A stretch of 64,000 nt of DNA, taken from positions 1 through 64,000 of the forward strand of contig PKFB01000007.1 in NCBI GenBank assembly GCA_002919305.1, in the 5' to 3' direction. Below, piece by piece: positions 7,219 through 16,355 of this stretch. The stretch comes from Actinomycetales bacterium. Its GTDB lineage: Bacteria; Actinomycetota; Actinomycetes; Mycobacteriales; Micromonosporaceae. The position numbers were made by a program, and so were the translations under genes. Positions within the stretch are counted from its first letter, which is position 1. Every line of letters begins with the position of its first letter. The notes under the pieces are model-generated. The model ran no database searches, was not told the DNA's origin, and saw only the letters and a list, made by a program, of their open reading frames with translations.

Positions 7219-7763
7219 GGTGAGTGGGCCTCACCCGATATCCCACAACCGGTTGGACCTAACCGAATGGGTGGGCCGTGAATAAAGCTCTCAATACATG
7301 CCATCCACTATGGAGTTATCAAGCTGCCGCCCCGAAAAGACCGGGGTACGCGCGGGTATCGCGAATCGAACCAGCCCAACTCTCGGGGTGGTGGTTTTCA
7401 ACGACTACGCCGGATTGGAATCGGTGCGGCCCAATGAGAAAACCGCCCGTTCCGGGACCGGACGAGCGGCTATTGAGGCGTTGACGCGCTAGCGTCGCCT
7501 GTCCGGTCCAGCAGTAATCGCCAGAATGCTCACGAGGCCGGTTTTCTTCGATGGGGATAGGACGATCTTGTCGTACGACGCTTGGCGTCGCACGGAGATC
7601 GCGTTCAGTACCCGCATCGTCGTCTCCCGACTGGCTCGTTTGCTCAATGCGGTTTCCACGATAGGAACCACCGGGCTGACCAACAACTTAATTTTTTCAT
7701 CCGTCCGTCCTGGCGGTTGCTCCACCGCTGTTCCAGGGCCGGTGCGGAGCCAAGGCACAGGTG
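7219..7763. other. Interval without a recognisable gene
   Basis: About 545 bp of lower G+C than its neighbours. Frames are short and lack ribosome sites. The array promoter, read on the minus strand, should lie here but no clear -35/-10 pair was identified. Confidence 0.45.
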
Positions 7764-8519
7764 TTATGTGGAGTCGGTGGTGTTCTCCGTCGACGGCGAC
7801 CGTAAAGCCGCCCGAGCGTTGAGGTAGCTGTCCAGTGCGGCGGCACCGGCGAGCATGGCGCGGCCCCGGGCCACAAGGCGGGTGTGCCAGTCACGCAGCG
7901 TCGCCTCCAGTGGGGCGATGCCGCCGGCGGCACGGACCTGATCGATTAGTGGGGCGATCTGGGGCAGCAGGTAGCCGCCCCGTCGAAGTTGCTGAATCAG
8001 CTGGGCGTCGCGGACATCGGCCGCGCTGTAGACCCGGTACCCCGTGCGCGGGTCCCGGTCCGGATGGAGCAGTCCGGCGCGTTCCCATTTACGCAGCGTG
8101 GCCGGGCGTACGCCGAGTCGTCTGGCCAGCAGGCCGATGAAGGTGGGGGTGCCGGGGTCCCGTGGCACGGGGCCGAGGGCACGCAGGGCGGCTTCGACGG
8201 CCTGGAGGGTACGGCGGTCCTCACGCAGCTGGGTGTGGCTTTCGTCGATGAGCCGCAACGCGTCGTCCACCGCGTCCTGGTTGACGGCGCGCATGATCGC
8301 CACGGCTGTCTGGTGGCCGTGCCCGGACACAAGAGCCAGGAACGCGCGCAGCGCCTGCGCGTGCAGCGGCGTGTAGGCGCGGTAGCCGTGGAGGGTGCGA
8401 TCAGCGGCTGGGAGGACCCCGGCCGCTTCATAGTTCCTCACCGCCTGAGTGGACAGGCCATGCTCCCGCGCTAAATCAATCGGCCTCAGACGACCCCGGT
8501 TTTGAAGGTTACGCGTCAC
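7764..8519 (-). CDS. Regulator with two tandem MerR DNA-binding domains (TioE-like)
   Basis: From the GTG at 8519 the protein has 251 aa. The first MerR winged helix begins at LRPIDLAREHGLSTQAVRNYE and ends near GYRAYTP (residues about 10-45). A second begins at IGLLARRLGVRPATLRKWERAG and ends near GYRVYSAADVRDA (residues about 128-165). Each is followed by a helical stretch. Single-chain double MerR proteins of the TioE type can occupy an operator as one polypeptide. An upstream TTG at 8561 would add 14 residues and overlap the palindrome, so I prefer the GTG. It is divergent from the esterase-family gene at 8579, its probable target. Confidence 0.85.
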   Translation of the reverse strand: MTRNLQNRGRLRPIDLAREHGLSTQAVRNYEAAGVLPAADRTLHGYRAYTPLHAQALRAFLALVSGHGHQTAVAIMRAVNQDAVDDALRLIDESHTQLREDRRTLQAVEAALRALGPVPRDPGTPTFIGLLARRLGVRPATLRKWERAGLLHPDRDPRTGYRVYSAADVRDAQLIQQLRRGGYLLPQIAPLIDQVRAAGGIAPLEATLRDWHTRLVARGRAMLAGAAALDSYLNARAALRSPSTENTTDST

Positions 8520-8556
8520 TGTCCTGCGGATATCGCGGAGAAGTTTCAACCGAGAG

Positions 8557-8574
8557 TTCAACGATATCGTTAAA
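8557..8574. promoter_or_regulatory. Palindromic operator between tandem-MerR and esterase genes
   Basis: AACGATATCGTT (8560-8571) is a perfect 12-bp palindrome, extending to 18 bp with one mismatch. It ends five bases before the esterase-family ATG and covers the region where both divergent promoters should lie. Confidence 0.6.
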
Positions 8575-8578
8575 GGGC

Positions 8579-9817
8579 ATGATTGCTGACATCGCAGGCG
8601 TGGTTCATGCCGTTGACGCCGCCGCCGTCATGGCGCAACTCCCCAACCGACCCCGTGTGTTGGCGCTGGGAGAACCCACGCACAACGAAGAGGAGCTGCT
8701 CGCGCTCCGCAACGCGTTGTTCCGGCAGCTGGTTGAACAGGAGGGCTACCGGACGATTGCTTTAGAGATCGACTGCATCAGGGCCCTGATCGTCGACGAC
8801 TACGTCACCTCAGGCGCAGGGTCCCTGGATGAGGTCATGGAGCGGGGGTTCAGCCATGAATGGGGCGGCTTGGCCGGCAACCGTGAGCTGGTGCGGTGGA
8901 TGCGTGCGTACAACGCTGATCGCCCCGCCTCAGAGCAGCTGCGCTTCGCCGGCTTCGATGGCCCGTTAGAGATCACCCACGCCGCAAGTCCTCGGCAGGC
9001 CCTCATCGCGCTTTATGACTATCTGGCGGTCCGGGTGGAGGCCGACCTGCTTCCGTGCACCGTGGAGACCCTCGACCGCCTGCTCGGCGCTGACGACCAG
9101 TGGACCAACCCCGCCGCGATGCTGGACCCCTCCCAGTCCGTGGGGCAGACCCCCGAGGCCACCCAGCTGCGGTTGCTCGCCGATGCCCTGGTGGCTCTGC
9201 TCGACGCGTGGGCGCCGCACCTGACCACGGTGTCCACACCTCAGGAGTGGGAGCGGGCCCGCCTGTTCGGGCGTACCGCCGTCAGCCTGCTGCGCTACCA
9301 CTCCTGGATGGCCGACACCTCCCCTGGCCGTATGGCGTGGCTGCTCACCGTGCGGGACTCGCTGATGGCCGCCAATCTGCTCGCGCTTGCCGAGCGGGGA
9401 CCGACACTGGTCTACGCCCACAATGCGCACCTGCAGCGGAGCAAAAGCACGATACGGATGGGCGACTCGCCGGTGGAGTGGTGGAGCGCCGGCGCGATCG
9501 TCGACACCCACCTAGGCGGGGAGTACGCCTTCCTAGCCACCGCCGTCGGCGCGATCCCGCACCGGGGTGTGGACGCGCCGCCTGCGGACACCGTCGAAGG
9601 GATGTTGTACGCGCTCCCAGAAAACCAGTGCGTGGTTGATCCCCAACGTGTGGTCGCCGCGGTCCCCACCCCACCTGTCCCCCGGGTCTCTCCCTGGTTC
9701 GGGTACGCCCCACTGGACCCGACGCAGCTAGGCACTATCGACGGGCTCGTGTTCGTCAAAGACCTCTCGCGAAGCCCGACCTCCGCGACGTCCACGGGTG
9801 GCGGCTCCCACCCCTGA
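8579..9817 (+). CDS. Erythromycin esterase family protein
   Basis: This 412-aa protein matches the family containing EreA/EreB and succinoglycan-biosynthesis relatives. Family motifs visible are LALGEPTHNEEELLALRNA near the N-terminus (ligand His and Glu), ALEIDC, SHEWGG and VYAHNAHLQRS in the C-terminal half. True Ere enzymes hydrolyse the macrolactone ester of 14-membered macrolides, but many family members do not, so the substrate is uncertain. The ATG at 8579 has only a weak ribosome site. Control by the divergent tandem-MerR protein is likely. Confidence 0.88.
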   Translation: MIADIAGVVHAVDAAAVMAQLPNRPRVLALGEPTHNEEELLALRNALFRQLVEQEGYRTIALEIDCIRALIVDDYVTSGAGSLDEVMERGFSHEWGGLAGNRELVRWMRAYNADRPASEQLRFAGFDGPLEITHAASPRQALIALYDYLAVRVEADLLPCTVETLDRLLGADDQWTNPAAMLDPSQSVGQTPEATQLRLLADALVALLDAWAPHLTTVSTPQEWERARLFGRTAVSLLRYHSWMADTSPGRMAWLLTVRDSLMAANLLALAERGPTLVYAHNAHLQRSKSTIRMGDSPVEWWSAGAIVDTHLGGEYAFLATAVGAIPHRGVDAPPADTVEGMLYALPENQCVVDPQRVVAAVPTPPVPRVSPWFGYAPLDPTQLGTIDGLVFVKDLSRSPTSATSTGGGSHP

Positions 9818-9935
9818 CGGTCCGCCGCACCCCGCCTCGCTCCTCTGGTTATGGTGATCACGGTGCCGCGGCCCGCGTCACCCCGGACGAGCGCGCTGCC
9901 GTACCCGGACCAGCAAAGACGGCGCGCAGAAGATC

Positions 9936-10232
9936 ATGAATCTCAGCGACCTCATCGAGATCACTGGCTCACTGATGATCCTGGCCGCCTTTGCGGCGGC
10001 TCAGCGACACATCCTGGACATCCAGTCCCTAACCTATCTGATCTTGAACATCGTCGGCTCCGCAGTGCTGGCGGTCATCGCCCTGCTGGACCGCTCGTGG
10101 GGCTTCCTGCTGTTGGAAGGCACCTGGGCCATCGTGTCGACGATCTCCCTGGTGGGGGTGCTCCGTCGCCGCCTGACGCGTCACCCCTCAGGCGCGGCGT
10201 CGCCCCAGCAAAACCCGACGGCAGAGCACTGA
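9936..10232 (+). CDS. Small membrane protein, CBU_0592 family
   Basis: 98 aa with three hydrophobic segments: LIEITGSLMILAAFAAA, LILNIVGSAVLAVIALL and FLLLEGTWAIVSTISLVG. The pattern and length match the CBU_0592-type family of uncharacterised inner-membrane proteins. The C-terminal 20 residues are polar and probably cytoplasmic. It may be cotranscribed with the YnfA-like gene 84 bp downstream. Confidence 0.75.
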   Translation: MNLSDLIEITGSLMILAAFAAAQRHILDIQSLTYLILNIVGSAVLAVIALLDRSWGFLLLEGTWAIVSTISLVGVLRRRLTRHPSGAASPQQNPTAEH

Positions 10233-10316
10233 CGCCCCATCCGTTGCCAGTACGAGCCGGTCACGCACCGCACCACCCCGCCGTTGGCGTCTTCCACGCC
10301 TCGATACGGTGCGGGC

Positions 10317-10655
10317 GTGACCGTGACTCGTTCGCTGATTCTGTTTGTGCTGGCCGCCTTGTTTGAGATCGGCGGCGCCTGGCTGGTGTGGCAGGGCTGG
10401 CGTGAACAGCGTGGCCTGTGGTGGATCGCCGCCGGGGTGATCGCCCTCGGGCTGTACGGATTCGCTGCCGCTTTCCAACCATCGCCTGAGTTCGGACGCG
10501 TCCTGGCCGCCTACGGCGGCGTCTTCATCGCCGGCTCCCTGGCCTGGGGCATCATGGTCGACAAGTTCCGCCCCGACCGTTACGACATCATCGGCGCCCT
10601 GATCTGCCTGGTCGGAGTCGCGATCATCATGTACGCGCCCCGCCCAGAGGGGTGA
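10317..10655 (+). CDS. YnfA family (UPF0060) membrane protein
   Basis: From the GTG at 10317 it has 112 aa, the usual family size. Four transmembrane helices are visible, with the family signatures [14 protein letters not shown] and [26 protein letters not shown]. YnfA proteins resemble small multidrug resistance transporters, but the substrate is not settled. The upstream in-frame codons add a polar leader not found in the family. Confidence 0.9.
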   Translation: MTVTRSLILFVLAALFEIGGAWLVWQGWREQRGLWWIAAGVIALGLYGFAAAFQPSPEFGRVLAAYGGVFIAGSLAWGIMVDKFRPDRYDIIGALICLVGVAIIMYAPRPEG

Positions 10656-10680
10656 GCCGTACGGCCCGGGCCCCCGCGTC

Positions 10681-10955
10681 TTAATCCTCACGCGCCCTCG
10701 TCCGCGCGGCGAGAACCTCCAGATAGTGCCGGTTGTACATCACGCCGAGGAGGTTCCCGAACGGATCGATCACGGATGCAGCGATGAATCCAGGGCCGTA
10801 TTCGGCCGGTTCCTGATGCGGCGTGGCACCTAACTCCACCAGCCGCTGGAAGCTGCCCTGAACGTCACCACGGCCCAGTAGACCATCACTCCCTGGGGTG
10901 TGTCCGACCGGGGATGAGGCGCGAACCGGCTGGCGATGATGCCGAGTTCATGTCG
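10681..10955 (-). pseudogene. VOC family gene remnant (5' end deleted, frameshift)
   Basis: The 3' half of a glyoxalase-like gene can be read: ELGIIASRFAPHPRSDTPQG then MVYWAV, followed by a one-base deletion near 10868, then VQGSFQRLVELGATPHQEP and IDPFGNLLGVMYN to a TAA at 10681. The first module of the fold is missing upstream of about 10955. Confidence 0.65.
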
Positions 10956-10956
10956 C

Positions 10957-11310
10957 CCAGGTCGAGGTGACCGACCAGGCTGTCGAGCGTCCGGACGACT
11001 TCACCTTCGCCGCCACCTGACGCCACATCGTGGACGACGTGGAGCGGCGACGCGCCCACACCTGGGCCTCCATCCTGATCGAGGCCAGGTTCGTGCCGGT
11101 CCTCCGTAACCAGTTCGGGCGGCACTGCCACGCCGACGGCGAAAGCGACGGCGGGTTCGGGTCCGGCTCGCCGCACCCACCCCGTTGGATCTCGCCCGGA
11201 ACCTGGCGGGCTGGGGCGCGCTGGTTGAGGTGATCGAACCGCAGTCGGTCCGGAAGGCACTGGCGCGTATCGGCGCTGAGCTGGTCAACCGCTACGCCAC
11301 CAAGCCCTGA
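10957..11310 (+). pseudogene. WYL-domain (YafY-type) regulator remnant
   Basis: The C-terminal part of a YafY-type regulator is readable across three defects: the HTH and WYL cores are absent, a TGA at 11018-11020 replaces a codon that is tryptophan in relatives, and a frameshift near 11145 separates the FVPVLRNQFGRHC segment from the PLDLARNLAGWGALVEVIEP segment. It ends at 11308-11310. It was probably divergent from the VOC remnant. Confidence 0.6.
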
Positions 11311-11399
11311 CCGCTCAAGGGAGGCCCCGGTCGGGAATGCCTCCGACACCTCTGAACCGTCGCGGACCGGCGTCCAGGGCACATGGATACGCTCACCCA

Positions 11400-12005
11400 A
11401 TGACGGTCTTTCCGGACGGACGTTCCATGCGCGAGCGGATGCTCGCCGGTGACCTGTACCTCGCCGACGACCCCGAGCTGATTGACCTCAGCCTGCGCGC
11501 CATGGATCTGATGGAGGCGTACAACGCCACCCCGATCCGGGACTTTGACCGCCGCCGTCAGTTGCTGACCGAGCTGCTGGGCGCCGTCGGTGAGGGTGTA
11601 GAGATCCGCCCACCGATACGTGTCGACTACGGCCACAACATCCGCATCGGCGCCCGCACATTCGCTAACTTCGGCCTGGTCGCCCTCGACGTGGCGCCGA
11701 TCACCATCGGCGAAGACGTGCAGATCGGCACGAACGTGCAACTGCTGACCCCGACCCACCCGATCGACCCCGAGCTGCGCCGGGCCAAATGGGAAGCCGC
11801 CAAACCCATCACCATCGGCGACAACGTATGGCTAGGAAGCGGCGCCATCGTGCTGCCCGGGGTGACGATCGGGGAGAACACCGTGGTCGGAGCCGGCTCC
11901 GTGGTCACCCGTGACCTGCCGGCGAACGTGGTCGCGGTGGGCAACCCTGCCCGCGTCGTCCGCGCCATCGACCCGTCCAGCGCCCCACGTACGCGCACGC
12001 TCTAA
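11400..12005 (+). CDS. Maltose/galactoside O-acetyltransferase family protein
   Basis: 201 aa, the usual size. These trimeric enzymes acetylate sugars using acetyl-CoA. The N-terminal Mac domain (SMRERMLAGDLYLADDPEL) is followed by a left-handed beta-helix of hexapeptide repeats (NIRIGARTFANFGLVALD to ITIGDNVWLGSGAIVLPGVT) and the family ending VVAVGNPARVVR. The catalytic histidine is expected in LLTPTHPIDPELRR. The ATG at 11400 fits the family start. It converges on the LysR gene. Confidence 0.9.
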   Translation: MTVFPDGRSMRERMLAGDLYLADDPELIDLSLRAMDLMEAYNATPIRDFDRRRQLLTELLGAVGEGVEIRPPIRVDYGHNIRIGARTFANFGLVALDVAPITIGEDVQIGTNVQLLTPTHPIDPELRRAKWEAAKPITIGDNVWLGSGAIVLPGVTIGENTVVGAGSVVTRDLPANVVAVGNPARVVRAIDPSSAPRTRTL

Positions 12006-12072
12006 AACCACCAAGCCTGCGCAGAGGACCGGTCCCCGTTTCATCTCGAAGGGACAATGCCGCCGTCGACTG

Positions 12073-12924
12073 TCAGATCATGCGGCGCAGCGCGATCTCA
12101 ACGGCGTCCACCAGCAGGTCCCCGTCGGTCCGGGGGTGCCGGGCGAGCCCGAATTCAATGTCCGGTAACGCAGGCAGGGTGTTCGTGTCGTGGCAGACCA
12201 TGGCCGGTTCCAGGTTCGCGGGCATCAACGCCGCGACCCCAAGGCCGGCGCGTATAGCGGCGAGGACACCGACCAGGCTGTTACTTTCAAACGCCACCCG
12301 CCAGCGCCGGCCGGCGTTTTCCAGGGCCTGCAGCACCAAGGTGCGCCAGAAGCACGGGGTTGAGAACAGCACCACCGGCAGCGGGTCGCTGGTGATGTCT
12401 ACACCGGGGCCGACCGCCCATACCAGCGGGCGGCGTACCGTCCACCGGGGCGGTCCGGGAATATCCGGTACCGCGTTGAGGACGAGTTGGACGCGGCCTG
12501 CGTCGTAGGCTTCCCGCATCGCGGCCTTAGACAGGCACAACACCTCCACAGTGGCGCCGGGGTGAAGCCGGGCAAGGTCAGCGAGGGCCTGCGGCAGGTG
12601 GGAGGCGGCGAGGTCCTCCAGCAGCCCGACCCCGCAGTGGCCGGTGAGCACATGACGGGTGTCAGACAGCGCCTGCGCGGAGAGCGACAGGATGCGTTCG
12701 GCGTACGGCAGCAGCTCCTCACCCGCCCGGGTCGGTGAAACCCCGGATGGGGAGCGGTGAAGCAGCGGACGGCCGACGATGCGTTCAAGCTTGCGTAACT
12801 GCTGGCTGAGCGCGGGCTGGGTCTGACCCAGTGCCGTCGCGGCACGGCTGATGCTGCCGGTCCGCACCGCGGTGACGAACGACCGGAGTAACCCGGTCTC
12901 AAGCTCCCCAGGCATAAGGGTCAT
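12073..12924 (-). CDS. LysR family transcriptional regulator
   Basis: 283 aa. The N-terminal helix-turn-helix is FVTAVRTGSISRAATALGQT followed by QPALSQQLRKLERIVGRPL, and the rest is a periplasmic-binding-protein-like effector domain. It is divergent from the MFS gene, whose start is 62 bp away; LysR proteins commonly control such a neighbour and themselves. The intergenic part is AT-rich (12925-12955). An alternative ATG lies three codons downstream. Confidence 0.9.
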   Translation of the reverse strand: MTLMPGELETGLLRSFVTAVRTGSISRAATALGQTQPALSQQLRKLERIVGRPLLHRSPSGVSPTRAGEELLPYAERILSLSAQALSDTRHVLTGHCGVGLLEDLAASHLPQALADLARLHPGATVEVLCLSKAAMREAYDAGRVQLVLNAVPDIPGPPRWTVRRPLVWAVGPGVDITSDPLPVVLFSTPCFWRTLVLQALENAGRRWRVAFESNSLVGVLAAIRAGLGVAALMPANLEPAMVCHDTNTLPALPDIEFGLARHPRTDGDLLVDAVEIALRRMI

Positions 12925-12986
12925 TTATATCAGCTCTAATGAATTAAGAATTCCCTATGGCCCGGGGGTGATCTAGCGTCACGCGG

Positions 12987-14273
12987 GTGACCAGATATCG
13001 GCAGGTCCTCGCCGTGCCCGGGGTGGCCGCGCTGCTCGGCGTGTCGCTGTTTGCCCGCACCGCGATCACGGCCGACACGATGGCGCTGACGCTGTATGTG
13101 GTGCTGGGCCTGGGCATGAGCTACGCGGCGGCGGGCGGTGTCGCGGCGGCTTTGACCGTCGGGGTGGCGCTGGGTGGGCCACTGCTGGGCCGCATGATCG
13201 ACCGGCGAGGCCTGCGCCCTGTCCTGCTGCTGACGGTCGCCCTGCAGCTCGGGTTCTGGGTGAGCGTGCCGGTCCTGCCGTACCCGGCCCTGCTGGGCGC
13301 CGCCTTCGTGGCGGGTCTGTTGATGGTGCCGGCAATGCCGGTGACCAGGTTGGCGATCACCGCCTTGACGGCGCCGCAGCAGCGGCAGGCCGCGTTCGCT
13401 CTGGAAGCGGTCCACGGCGAGCTGGCGTACCTGATAGGGCCAGCCGTGGCGATCCTGAGCGCGGCGCAGTTGTCCCCCAGCGTGGTGGTGTGGGGAGTCG
13501 GTGCCGCGATCGTCGTCGGAGGCGTCGGGATCGCCCTGCTCAACCCGCCGCTGCGGGCCGCGGACGAGACGACCAGTGACGAAGCTGACCGGCCGTCGCG
13601 CCGCCACTGGCTAAACGCCGGCATGCTCGCTGTCCTGACGATGGCGTTCGGGGTCGCGACACTCCTCAGCGGCGTTGATCTCGCCATCGTCGCCACGCTC
13701 GAAGAAGCAGGTCAGGTGGCCTGGGCCTCCATGGCCATCGTGGTGCTCGCCGCCGCCTCCATCACCGGTGGACTGATATACGGAGCCCTGCCCCGGCCAC
13801 TGCCCATCTGGCTGCTGCTTGGCCTGCTGGGAATCGTGACGATCCCTGCCGGACTCGCCTCAGACTGGCGCTGGCTGTGCGTGGCGATGGTCGGGGTCGG
13901 CCTGCTGACCGCGCCAACCCTCTCCACGGTGAGCAACGCGGTGAGCAGGCTGGCACCGGCCGAGGTACGCGGCGAGGCGACCGGGCTACAGTCCACCGCG
14001 CTCAACACGGGTTTCACGCTCGGCTCCCCACTGGCCGGGGTGGCGGTTGACATATCTGCGCCGGTAGGTGGTTTCGCGGCGGCCGGGCTGGCTGGCCTGG
14101 CGACTGCCACAGCGGGATACCTGCTGTCCCGCCGTGCACCGGGCCGGTCACGGCCCACCCGCAGCGCCCCGGTGCGTACCGGGGCCTCGCGCTGTGAACC
14201 GCACCGGCCCCTCTCCCCCGCCCTGACTGCTCAGGGCGACCGGGTCAGTTCCCCACGCCAAGACCAGCCATGA
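12987..14273 (+). CDS. Major facilitator superfamily transporter
   Basis: 428 aa with about twelve hydrophobic segments and the loop-2 motif GRMIDRRGLRPVLLL typical of MFS drug exporters. A weaker counterpart SRLAPAEVRGEATGLQSTALN occurs in the second half. The GTG at 12987 is close to the first helix. It is probably induced through the divergent LysR regulator. The last 29 bp overlap the 3' end of the convergent aldo-keto reductase gene. Confidence 0.9.
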   Translation: MTRYRQVLAVPGVAALLGVSLFARTAITADTMALTLYVVLGLGMSYAAAGGVAAALTVGVALGGPLLGRMIDRRGLRPVLLLTVALQLGFWVSVPVLPYPALLGAAFVAGLLMVPAMPVTRLAITALTAPQQRQAAFALEAVHGELAYLIGPAVAILSAAQLSPSVVVWGVGAAIVVGGVGIALLNPPLRAADETTSDEADRPSRRHWLNAGMLAVLTMAFGVATLLSGVDLAIVATLEEAGQVAWASMAIVVLAAASITGGLIYGALPRPLPIWLLLGLLGIVTIPAGLASDWRWLCVAMVGVGLLTAPTLSTVSNAVSRLAPAEVRGEATGLQSTALNTGFTLGSPLAGVAVDISAPVGGFAAAGLAGLATATAGYLLSRRAPGRSRPTRSAPVRTGASRCEPHRPLSPALTAQGDRVSSPRQDQP

Positions 14274-15240
14274 ACACCGCGGGGTACCGGTCGCCGCGCG
14301 CAGAGCCCGGCGGCACGGCCTTCTCAATCTCAGCGAGGTCATCCGCGGTGAGGATTACATCCAGTGCAGGCAGCGCTTCGCTGAGTCGCTGACGGGTGCG
14401 GGCACCGACCAGCGGCACAATGTCCTCACCTTGCGCGGCGACCCAGGCGATGGCGAGCTGAGCGACGGTGCAGCCCTTCGCCTCAGCGATCCGACGCAGC
14501 TTCTCCACCAACGCGAGGTTGTGCTGCACGTTCTGGCCGGTGAACCGCGGATGAGCGGCGCGGCTGTCCCCCGGGCCGGCGCTGTGACCAGCGGTCCAGT
14601 GCCCAGAGATCAGGCCCCGGCCGAGGACCCCGTACGCGGTCAGGCCGATACCAAGCTCCCGCAGCGTCGGCAGCACCTCAGCCTCCACCGCACGGGACAG
14701 CACTGAGTACTCGATCTGCAGATCAGCAACCGGGTGGATGGCGTGCGCTCGGCGAATCAGCTCCGCATTGACCTCCGACAGGCCGAGATACCGCACATAC
14801 CCGGCGTCGATCAGCTCCTTGATCGCCCCCACCGTCTCTTCGATCGGCACCGTCGGATCCACCCGGCCCGGACGGTAGATGTCGATGTAGTCGGTATTCA
14901 GCCGGGTCAGTGAGTACGCCACAAAGTTCTTCACCGCCTCAGGACGACCATCGATCTTGAAGTACTCATGGCTCGGGCCCCGCAGCATGCCGAACTTCAC
15001 GCTCAGCTGGTAGCTGTCACGCCGCCGGCCACGCAGTGCCTCGGCGAGCAGTAACTCGTTGTGGCCCATGCCGTAGAAGTCACCGGTGTCGATCAGTGTG
15101 ATCCCGGCATCCAACGCGGCATGCACGGTGGCGATGCTTTCGGTCCGGTCAGCCGGGCCGTACGCACCCGACATGCCCAACGCGCCCAGGCCCAGCGCGG
15201 AGACGGTCGGGCCGGTGCGGCCCAGGGTTCGTGTCTGCAT
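14245..15240 (-). CDS. Aldo/keto reductase
   Basis: 331 aa, NADPH-dependent oxidoreductase of the AKR11/13-like bacterial type. The catalytic Asp and Tyr lie in LIDTGDFYGMGHNE and the Lys in YQLSVKFGML. The usual His position reads YRPGRVDP, a replacement common in this subgroup. The C-terminal cofactor segment is IVPLVGARTRQRLSEAL. The ATG at 15240 follows GAGGGAG; a GTG one codon earlier is equally possible. It is divergent from an XRE regulator, its probable controller. Confidence 0.9.
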   Translation of the reverse strand: MQTRTLGRTGPTVSALGLGALGMSGAYGPADRTESIATVHAALDAGITLIDTGDFYGMGHNELLLAEALRGRRRDSYQLSVKFGMLRGPSHEYFKIDGRPEAVKNFVAYSLTRLNTDYIDIYRPGRVDPTVPIEETVGAIKELIDAGYVRYLGLSEVNAELIRRAHAIHPVADLQIEYSVLSRAVEAEVLPTLRELGIGLTAYGVLGRGLISGHWTAGHSAGPGDSRAAHPRFTGQNVQHNLALVEKLRRIAEAKGCTVAQLAIAWVAAQGEDIVPLVGARTRQRLSEALPALDVILTADDLAEIEKAVPPGSARGDRYPAVFMAGLGVGN

Positions 15241-15368
15241 CACGTTCTCCCTCGTCAGCGACGTCGCCTCCCATGCTGTGACCGGATGCGGGCAGGCGGG
15301 AGCGGAGCGTTGATCGTGGGAGAGCCGCTCCCTGGTTCAGCGCACCGCCGCGAGCAACCATGGGAGCC

Positions 15369-16229
15369 ATGCAACGTGACCAGCTCGCCGACTTCCTGCG
15401 CCGTCGCCGTGCGGCGATCCGCCCGGAGGAGGTGGGTCTTGCCAGCGGCCCTCGCCGCCGCACCGCCGGTCTGCGTCGGGAAGAGGTGGCGATGCTCGCC
15501 GGGATGTCGGTGGACTATGTCGTCCGTCTTGAGCAGGGCCGCAGCAGCCAACCCTCCACCCAGCTGCTGAGGGCGCTGGCCCGGGCGCTGCGGCTGTCCG
15601 ACGACGAGCGTGACCACCTGTTTCACCTGGCTGGTCACCACCCTCCGCCCGCCGACGGTGCGGCCCGCCTGGCCCGCGCCGGCTTAATCCGCATGCTCGA
15701 CCTGCTCGGCGACACCCCGGCCCTGGTGTTGTCTGACCTGGGTGAGGTGCTCGCCCAGAACCGGGCGTCCCTTTTGCTGATGGGGGACCACACCCGCTGG
15801 GCCGACGATCGCCGCTACGCCGTCTACCGCTGGTTCACCGACCCCGCCACCCGCGCCCTTCACCCGCCGGAGGAGCAGGAACGCCACGCCCGCCAGTTCG
15901 TGGCCGACCTGCGCGCGACCGCTGGCCGCCGCTCCGGCGACCCCACCATCACCCGGCTCATCGCGCGGCTGCAGGCCGCCAGCGCTGACTTCCGACGGTT
16001 GTGGGCCGAGCATGAGGTGGCGGTGCGACGCACCGACCGCAAAACCATCCTGCATTCCCGGGTAGGGCGTCTGCTGATGGACTGCGAAACCCTGGTCACC
16101 CCCGACCAGGGCCAGCAACTGCTGGTGCTGACCCCGGCCGACGCCGACACCCGCGAACGGCTACAGCTGCTGCTGGTGGTGGGCACCGAGGAGTTCCCCG
16201 CAGGCATCACAAGCACACCCGACCGGTGA
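15369..16229 (+). CDS. XRE family regulator with MmyB-like ligand-binding domain
   Basis: 286 aa. The N-terminal helix-turn-helix (FLRRRRAAIRPEEVGL, then GLRREEVAMLAGMSVDYVVR) is joined to a MmyB-type domain (residues about 100-270) with LIRMLDLLGDTPALVLSDLG and HSRVGRLLMDCETLV. Such proteins often repress a divergent oxidoreductase and respond to lipids or small molecules. Its partner is the aldo/keto reductase 128 bp away. Codon 4 of a slightly longer frame, the ATG at 15369, matches the family start. Confidence 0.9.
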   Translation: MQRDQLADFLRRRRAAIRPEEVGLASGPRRRTAGLRREEVAMLAGMSVDYVVRLEQGRSSQPSTQLLRALARALRLSDDERDHLFHLAGHHPPPADGAARLARAGLIRMLDLLGDTPALVLSDLGEVLAQNRASLLLMGDHTRWADDRRYAVYRWFTDPATRALHPPEEQERHARQFVADLRATAGRRSGDPTITRLIARLQAASADFRRLWAEHEVAVRRTDRKTILHSRVGRLLMDCETLVTPDQGQQLLVLTPADADTRERLQLLLVVGTEEFPAGITSTPDR

Positions 16230-16355
16230 CGCCCTGACCGGTAACGCCACGCTGCCCAAGACACGACCCGCTACGGACCCTAGGCTGTCCCGGCCGTCAG
16301 CGAGACCGGGGCTATCGGGCGGCTGCTGGGCCCCACACCGTTCACGTGCACGGGC

